From contig JARKIF010000070.1 in the NCBI GenBank assembly GCA_029378245.1, forward strand, positions 1 to 64,000: DNA of 64,000 nt. The letters run 5' to 3'. The position numbers and the translations under genes are program-made. The notes under the pieces are model-generated. The model did not search any database and was not told the DNA's origin. It saw only the letters and a list, made by a program, of their open reading frames with translations. The stretch is from Roridomyces roridus (lineage: Eukaryota > Basidiomycota > Agaricomycetes > Agaricales > Mycenaceae). Positions 57,935-64,000 of this stretch are shown here, in pieces (positions within the stretch are counted from its first letter, which is position 1; each line of letters begins with the position of its first letter).

Positions 57935-59016
57935 ATGTCAGACTCAGCTCCCTCCGCGAAAAGAAAAAGAACGGAGGGGCCTACTGCCGAAACAGCTACA
58001 CCGCCGACTCGCTCTCCTATCTGGAAGCCCTTTGGGGACATCGTCCTGCAGGCAGAATCTACCCAATTCCGTGTCAATCGAGATGTTCTGGCGACCCAGT
58101 CCTCTGTGTTCGCGGACATGTTCTCTGTGCCACAGCCTCCCAACGAGCCGACCGTAGATGGATGCCCCGTCGTGATTCTTTCCGGTGACAGCGCAGAGGA
58201 TTGGGAACTGCTCATTCAAATCCTATACGAACCGTAAGGCCGTTATCTTACTTGGACTTCTTTTGAATGTCCCCCAGATTCGATGATAAAGAGATGCGAC
58301 CCTTCGAAGAAATTGCGGCCATGCTTCGACTAGGCCGGAAGTACGGATTTTCCGCCGCCGAAGCCAATGCGGTCCGACGTATCCATTGGGAATTCCCCAT
58401 TACTCTTGCTGCTTGGGACAAGTCTTCGGCTTCCTTCATACGGGTAGACTTCTATGAAGGACTTGTTGCCGATATCTTGAAGTTGGCGCAGGAGTTCGGG
58501 CTCAATTCCAGCATTCCTGCAATCGCATTTTGTTGCTTGGATATGTACTCCCTGGTGGGCTTTCACTTTGTTCAGCTTTTTAACGCTCACTAAAACATCC
58601 CTCAGGATCGCATACTTACTGGGATGAAGCGACCCGACTCATCCCGTATCGTGCTTCACCCGGATGTCGAGAAAATGCTAGCCGTTGGTTTGGCACGGAT
58701 CATGGGCTTTCAATACACGTCCTGGTCTTGGTTGGACAATGAAGAGGTCGTCCCCACAAGCTCGTGTACAAACCGAGCTAGATGCGAGCTTGGGATCAAA
58801 CGGCTTCGTCGCTGGTGCATGTCCAATGCACGGTTCGATGGGCCCGCCTGTTTCATGCTCTCAACTTGGCCTGCCAATTCTTTCTCTGGTCGTTTCTGTG
58901 GCTACTGCGACGACGCTGCCCAAAATGCTTTCAACACTCGGCGTGTTAAAGGATGGGAAGCCCTCCCATCTTTCTTCGGACTTGCGAAGTGGGATGAGTT
59001 GAAGGATGCGGAGTAG
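57935..59016 (+). CDS. BTB/POZ domain protein (intact copy)
   Basis: Exons 57935-58233, 58278-58554 and 58606-59016 join to 328 residues. MSDSAPSAKRKRTEGPTAET leads to the BTB start WKPFGDIVLQAESTQFRV and FADMFSVPQPP; then EEIAAMLRLGRKYGFSAAEA and ILKLAQEFGLNSSIPAIAFC; then ILTGMKRPDSSRIVLHPDVE and a Cys-containing tail with SCTNRARC, RRWC and FCGYC, ending FFGLAKWDELKDAE. Splice sites and intron phases are the same as in the copy at 9081-10169. Transcribed toward the MFS gene at 59462. Confidence 0.92.
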
Positions 59017-59461
59017 TGGTGCGTTTATGCTCCCGACGAGAATTCATCAACTTATCTGTTCTCATAATACTACCCAGATATTATTGCTGCCTCAGTACTC
59101 GGTACTCATAACATGCATACTTTGTACAGTCTCATCTAATCCTTGAAAAGTCGAATCAAGTTCATTCAATTCGTGAGCCACTACCCTCGGGCCTCGCGAA
59201 CTACTGTTCATACAGTACTGATCGTCACTGACCTTTCTCAATTTTTTCGCCAACAATTCGCCAAACCTTTCAATCAGATGCAGCTTTTTCCGCAAAACGT
59301 TGAACAACTCCCATATCTGGAACCCTTCTGGCGGCATTTGGTGACATCGTTCATCTCACAAGACCGCCGCACTAAACACCCGCCGCTCCGCGGCCGGAGT
59401 TATAACTCGGATTTTGTTTGGTCCACCCGTTCGAAGCGTTCTCGCTACCACCACAAGGTCC
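59017..59461. other. Spacer before the MFS gene
   Basis: 445 bases without a supported gene. An in-frame ATG at 59414 could extend the MFS N-terminus by 16 residues, but 59462 matches the start of the other copy better. Confidence 0.4.
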
Positions 59462-61907
59462 ATGGCAACGTCCCCAGCCCAACACGAGGCGGAAACCCCC
59501 GGCAACGCTGGGCCCAACATCCAACTGACCGACCAGACGAATCTGTTACCATTCAGACGACTCCTCCCCACCTTCCTCGGCCTCGGGCTTTGCATCGTCG
59601 TTTCTACGCTGGATTCTGTTATCGTCTCCACCGCACTTCCCAAGATCTCAGCTGCGTTTAAAGCGGGCTCTGTCATCTCCTGGGTGCCCTCCGCGTATCT
59701 CTTGACTTCGACGTGCTTTCTGCCACTTTATGGTCGGTTTTCCGACATATTTGGCCGAAAAAACGCTCTCTGTCTTGCCATGGCCTTGTTCATGGTTGGG
59801 AACTTGATCGCTGGGTTCTCAAAGACGATCCTGCAGCTCATTGTCTTCAGAGGGTATAAAGTATCCATGATATTGAGAATCGAGTCTTATCTTCGTAGAT
59901 TCGCAGGTGCTGGCGGTGGTGGCATCATGAGTATGGTTCAAATCGTTATATCCGACCTCGTCAGCCTCCGCGAAAGGTGCGGACACTGTCATCGACATCG
60001 AGCGAGCTCAAAAAATGTAGAGGAAAATACCAAGGCATTATCGGAGGGGGTAAGTATTAATCTGGTACTCCGCGGAAGCCATTCCTGATTCTCGTCCAAG
60101 TCGTGGCCGTCGGCTACGCGATTGGTCCGGTCATCGGCGGCGCTCTCTCCCAGAACGTCGGCTGGCATGTGCGTGTTCATGAAATTCCTACACGTGCGTT
60201 TTGACCGAGTTCTCAGTGGTGTGTTTGGGTCACCATTCCTGTCTCATTCGTCGCCACCTGCGTCGTTGTTTTCCTTCTCCCTCTAAAACCCGTTCAAGGG
60301 GAAATTCGCAGGTAAGGGTTCGCTCTGCCCATGGCATAAACGCCGCTCATCCAGCGACAGTAAACTTCTCGCCGTAGACTACCTCGGAGCATTGCTGGCT
60401 CTGGGCGGATGTGCGTCATTGATGCTGCCCCTCGTATGGGTACACTCCTTCTTTCTATAACTAGTTGAGCCGTTCCGACGCTTTCGCAGGGTGGTGCAAT
60501 CTTTCCATGGAAATCTTCAATCGTTCTTGGGCCTTTAATCTCCAGCTTCGCCGTCTTTGTGCTCTTCTGTTTGTGGGAATGGAGAGGGGCGAGGCTTCCT
60601 ATCGTCCCCAGTAAGCTATCTTCCTTCTTCCGCAGCTAAAGCTAATCAAGCCCCAAGTGTATATTTTCAAGCACTCGACCGTCTCGGGTGTGTTTGTAGG
60701 CAAGTACTGTTCCCTGTCGTAAATCCCTCCGTTCAACGTTTTCCAGCTATGTTTGTAAAGTATGTCTTCGTTTCCTTCCTTTACGAGATCTAAGATAATT
60801 ACAGCGGCTTTGTATTCTTCTCCACCCTCTACTATCTCCCGCAATTCTTCCAACTCAGCCTTGGTTACGATCCTCTTCAAGCCGGTACTAATTTCTCCCC
60901 TTGTTCTTTGGAACGACTCTCAACTAATGCAGCTGTATTTCTTGTACCGCTACTCGTTACGCTGATCATCATCAATTGGGCAGCGGTGTGTATCCCGAGT
61001 CTCACATCGTCCCTCATTCCTCACTATATAAAGGGTATGCTTGTGAGTTTTACGGGCCACTACAGAGTGAGTTGTTTCTTGTCATCATTTCATACGTCAT
61101 AGTAAAGCGGCACCCAGACCATTGTATATGTGGGATTCGGCGTTTGGTCCATCGCATGCGGTTGTGTATCTACCATCCGGCCGGGCACTTCGAAAGGCGT
61201 GTTGGTGGCGTACATGATGCTTGCGGGGATTGGAGGTGGTCAGACGATGCGTGAGTGAATTATCTAGATCCTTCGGCTGAGATGTTGACTTGGAACAGAA
61301 ACGACGATGGTCGCCGTCCAAGCGAGCGTTGCAAGACGCGACATGTCGGTCGTAACAGCCATGCGGAATGTACGTATGCATACTTCCCACAGTTCAAAGC
61401 TAATGGTTCAATTAGTTTTTGCGTCTATTAGGCGGCACCCTCTCCCTCGCCGTCGCTTCCACGCTAATCAACAACAACCTCCGCACCGCCATGGACAACC
61501 TCTCCATCTCCCCCTCCCTCATCAAACAAATCATCGACGACCCCACGCTTCTGCACAATCCCACCAGCGTCGGGCTCTCCTCCACCGACGGCACGGATAT
61601 CCTGTACCACGGATACACCAAAGGCTTCAGCTCGCTCTTCATTATGAACGCGGCCCTGACAGCGTTTGCGACCTGTGTGAGTGTGGTGTTTATCAAACAC
61701 AAGGAGCTATCGAGGGGGGATGAGGAGGCATTGAGACAGAAAGCCATTCGGGAGGAGGTTGAGAAGAAGATGAAGAAGCAGCAGCAGCCGGGGAAGAGTG
61801 GAGCGGCGACTCCCGTTGGGGTGTCGGAGAGCGGAATTGCGGCGGCCAGGGAGGAGGAAGGGTTGGAGATGGCTGAACTCGGGAAGAAGGGGGTTGAGGA
61901 TGTGTAG
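59462..61907 (+). CDS. MFS drug:H+ antiporter-type transporter (copy 2)
   Basis: The mirror-image paralogue of 10449-12959. ATG 59462 (MATSPAQHEAE); LPTFLGLGLCIVVSTLDSVI, GRFSDIFGRKNALCLAMALF (motif A), FAGAGGGGIMSMVQIVISDL (after an intron), GYAIGPVIGGALSQNVGW, LLAVDYLGALLALGGCASLM and FVFFSTLYYLPQFFQLSLGY. The last exon runs RLLGGTLSLAVASTLINNNL to FIMNAALTAFATCVSVVF and a basic tail ending GKKGVEDV. About ten exons. Efflux of a small molecule is likely; its nature is unknown. The tail lacks the extra residues found in copy 1. Confidence 0.85.
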
Positions 61908-62037
61908 TATTGTTCTTTCTTCTAGAATGAAGTAGAGGTTCAGTTTGGGCTCAATCACGCGACTTTAGCTGACGCGTTAACCACGTGGTCGAGAGGCTTT
62001 GTTCCTAACCATCACCACTGACTCCGGAGTCCGAGCA

Positions 62038-63118
62038 ATGGACACAACTCCTGCCACCACCGGGAAAGAAATAAGAACGGAGGAATCTACTGGCACAACT
62101 ACACTGACTCGCTCTCGTATTTGGAAGCCATTTGGAGACATCGTCCTCCAAGTCGAATCCACGCAGTTTCGTGTCAATCGAGACAGTCTCGCCGACCATT
62201 CCACCGTATTTGCCGACATGCTCTCCATTCCGCAGCCTCCCAACGAGCCGGCTGTAGAGGGATGTCCAGTCGTGATTCTCTCTGGGGATAGTGCAAGGGA
62301 TTGGGAGGCGTTTCTCGGATTCCTATACGACCCGTAAGACCGTCTTACTTTCCCTCAGCCCTCCAATCTTATTCTGAACAACAGATTCGCAGACCAAGAA
62401 GCCCTTTCTTTGGAGGTCATAGCAGCTATGCTTCGATTGGGCAGGAAGTACGAGATCGCTGCCGCCGAAGCCAATGCGGTCCGACGTATGCACTTTGAAT
62501 TTCCTAAGGACCTTGACGCCTGGGACAAGTGCTCAGCTCACTTTACGAAGATAGAGGACTACGACGGACTGCCTCTTGATATTTTGAAATTGGCCCACGA
62601 GTTCGGAATCAATTCAAGCATTCCCGCAATCGCATTTTGTTGCTTGGAAATGCACTCTCTGGTATGTAGGCTTTCGTTTTTGTCTCGGCTTGTCTATGAA
62701 TCTACAACACACAACTCAGGATTCTATTCTTACCGGAATGAAGCGCCCCGACTCATCCCGCATCGTGCTTCCCCCGGACGTCGAGAAAATGCTGGCGATT
62801 GGCTTCGCGCGAATCATAGGCTTTCAACGCACGTCTTGTTCCTGGTTGGACGATGACAACGTCGTCCCCACAAGTTCGTGTACAGAAGGAGCTGAATGTG
62901 GTCTTGGGCTCAACAAGCTTCGTCGCTGGTGTACCTCGAATTCACAGGTCGACCTTTTTGTGCTCAAAAAGTGGCATGAGGGTTTAGATGATCATTTTTG
63001 TGTCGATTGCGAAGAGGCTGCTCAAGATGCCTTCAACGCCCATCGTGTTAAAGCATGGGATGCCCTCCCAACTTTCTTTGGACTTCCGAAGTGGGATGAG
63101 TTGAAGGATGAAAAATAG
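62038..63118 (+). CDS. BTB/POZ domain protein (intact copy beside MFS copy 2)
   Basis: Exons 62038-62333, 62385-62661 and 62720-63118 join to 323 residues. The leader is diverged (MDTTPATTGKEIRTEESTGT), but WKPFGDIVLQVESTQFRVNR follows exactly. Exon 2 starts FADQEALSLEVIAAMLRLGR; exon 3 starts DSILTGMKRPDSSRIVLPPD, has cysteines in SCTEGAECGL, RRWC and FCVDC, and ends FFGLPKWDELKDEK. It starts 131 bases after the MFS stop on the same strand. The upstream spacer has ACCACGTGGT (61980-61989), a CACGTG box, rather than the exact family word. Confidence 0.9.
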
Positions 63119-63371
63119 TGGTGCTTTCATGTTCCAGACAAGGATTCATCGACTTACCCACTGCTTAGATGTGGTTGCGATCTCAGTGCTGTTAGCATGC
63201 GTCCAGTTGGTTGCCGTCGGAATCCTCGCGGATCTTTCAATGTGTAGATGTGTCACAAAGTACATTCAATTCTATGAGTCGCCACCCTCCCGAGCCTACT
63301 GTACACGTAGGCATACAATGTCCGTTCAGATCCAACTCGATTTTATGTTTTATCCCATGTTTTCTACTTTT

Positions 63372-64000
63372 TCATTTTTTTATTTTAGCCAACATAAACT
63401 GGCGGCATGTAGGGAGACGCGTGAGAGGTGGGCACTGCGGCGGTTTCACGGGAGCGAGGACGCACTCGGACATGTTATCATCAGTCGAATCCTCGACCGG
63501 GGACGTCGGAGGGGTGGAGCACGTCGTGTCCGAGTCGGAAGTGAATAAAGAAAGGCGGGAAGAAGAGTCCGAGGAAGAACTCGAGCCGTAGTCAATGGAA
63601 GAGGCAGAACTAGTACTCGACGAGTACCAGGTGGTAGGCGCTGGAAGTTGGGGCGCGAACACCGGAACGGAGGCTGGGCGAGGCGTCTTTTCACAGTCAA
63701 CGGACAGTGGAGCGACATCCCACTCGCCGGTAAGCGTTGGAGACGCCGCCTTGACGTGGGTCGGCGGCACGACGAAACAATCTATGGCATTCATCGCGTC
63801 GCGAAACTCTGCGAGGGTGGGGCGCTTCGATGCATCGGGGCAGAAGCACCACTCGAGCAACTCGAAGGTGGGTTGCGTGATGCCGGGGAGTACGTGATAC
63901 AGATACTCAGCGTTGTCGCAGAAGGCAGCGAAATCCTCGTCGCTGAGCCTGGCAGAATCCCAGGGGGTGGATCGAGAGACCACTATGGCGAAGAGCATGC
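63372..64000 (-). CDS. Serine/threonine protein kinase, 3' part (copy 2, runs off the window)
   Basis: The C-terminal 208 codons or more of a copy of the kinase at 4625-5930. The kinase part seen (FAIVVSRSTPWDSARLSDED through FCPDASKRPTLAEFRDAMNA) is almost unchanged, while the Ser-rich tail (SSSTSSASSIDYGSSSSSDS) differs more, including indels. It stops with LPTCRQFMLAKIKK. The catalytic loop and start codon lie beyond base 64000. It is convergent with the BTB gene ending at 63118. Confidence 0.88.
   Translation of the reverse strand, partial: MLFAIVVSRSTPWDSARLSDEDFAAFCDNAEYLYHVLPGITQPTFELLEWCFCPDASKRPTLAEFRDAMNAIDCFVVPPTHVKAASPTLTGEWDVAPLSVDCEKTPRPASVPVFAPQLPAPTTWYSSSTSSASSIDYGSSSSSDSSSRLSLFTSDSDTTCSTPPTSPVEDSTDDNMSECVLAPVKPPQCPPLTRLPTCRQFMLAKIKK

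Larger units (their letters stand above)
59462..64000. repeat. Right arm of the inverted segmental duplication
   Basis: MFS (+), BTB (+), kinase (-): the mirror of kinase (+), BTB (-), MFS (-) in the left arm at 4625-12959. MFS-to-BTB spacing is 131 bases here against 280 in the left arm. The duplication continues past the window end. Confidence 0.8.

Overview
The window is nuclear DNA of a filamentous fungus, almost certainly an agaricomycete basidiomycete (mushroom-forming class). The signs are many GT-AG introns of about 45-60 bases, both strands densely used, genes typical of mushrooms (expanded BTB, F-box-like and protein-kinase families, a glycine-rich GGTGG protein, fungal Zn2Cys6 regulator, 14-TM type MFS pumps) and no prokaryotic operon structure. 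No genus can be named safely.

Layout. Left accessory arm (1-13 kb): BTB genes at 1-382, 3190-4276, 6195-8744 (dead, carrying a 1.5 kb insertion) and 9081-10169, an HXXXD acyltransferase-family gene with broken frames plus a relic of a second copy, a MITE-like element between those two, a Ser/Thr kinase and an MFS transporter. Core block (13-22.7 kb): a secreted GPI-like protein, an alpha-arrestin-like protein, mitochondrial methionyl-tRNA formyltransferase, a coiled-coil protein, an F-box-like protein, dihydroxyacetone kinase and a Pep12-type syntaxin. Next comes a gene-poor stretch (22.7-29.9 kb) with a duplicated glycine-rich gene and other local duplications. From 29.9 to 36 kb lie glutamine:fructose-6-phosphate amidotransferase, a kinase-like protein and a Ras-like GTPase. 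From 36 to 43 kb an NRPS-like adenylation-carrier-condensation enzyme sits beside a Zn2Cys6 regulator, which could be a very small biosynthetic locus. From 43 to 48.3 kb there are three tandem F-box/LRR-like genes, the first one dead. From 49 to 57.6 kb the genes are again core: Sec2-type Rab exchange factor, phosphopantothenate-cysteine ligase, a membrane-anchored aspartic protease and a Nudix CoA diphosphatase. The right accessory arm (57.9-64 kb) carries BTB, MFS, BTB and kinase genes.

The most striking large-scale feature is that the right arm (MFS-BTB-kinase) is an inverted copy of the left arm (kinase-BTB-BTB-MFS). Conserved housekeeping genes therefore lie between two inverted accessory arms about 46 kb apart. 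The BTB and MFS genes also share an E-box-like promoter word, TCAC(A/G)TGATCG, usually 30-100 bases upstream of the start codon. All exon joins here were made by eye from reading frame, GT-AG sites and comparison between paralogues inside the window; no database search was possible.
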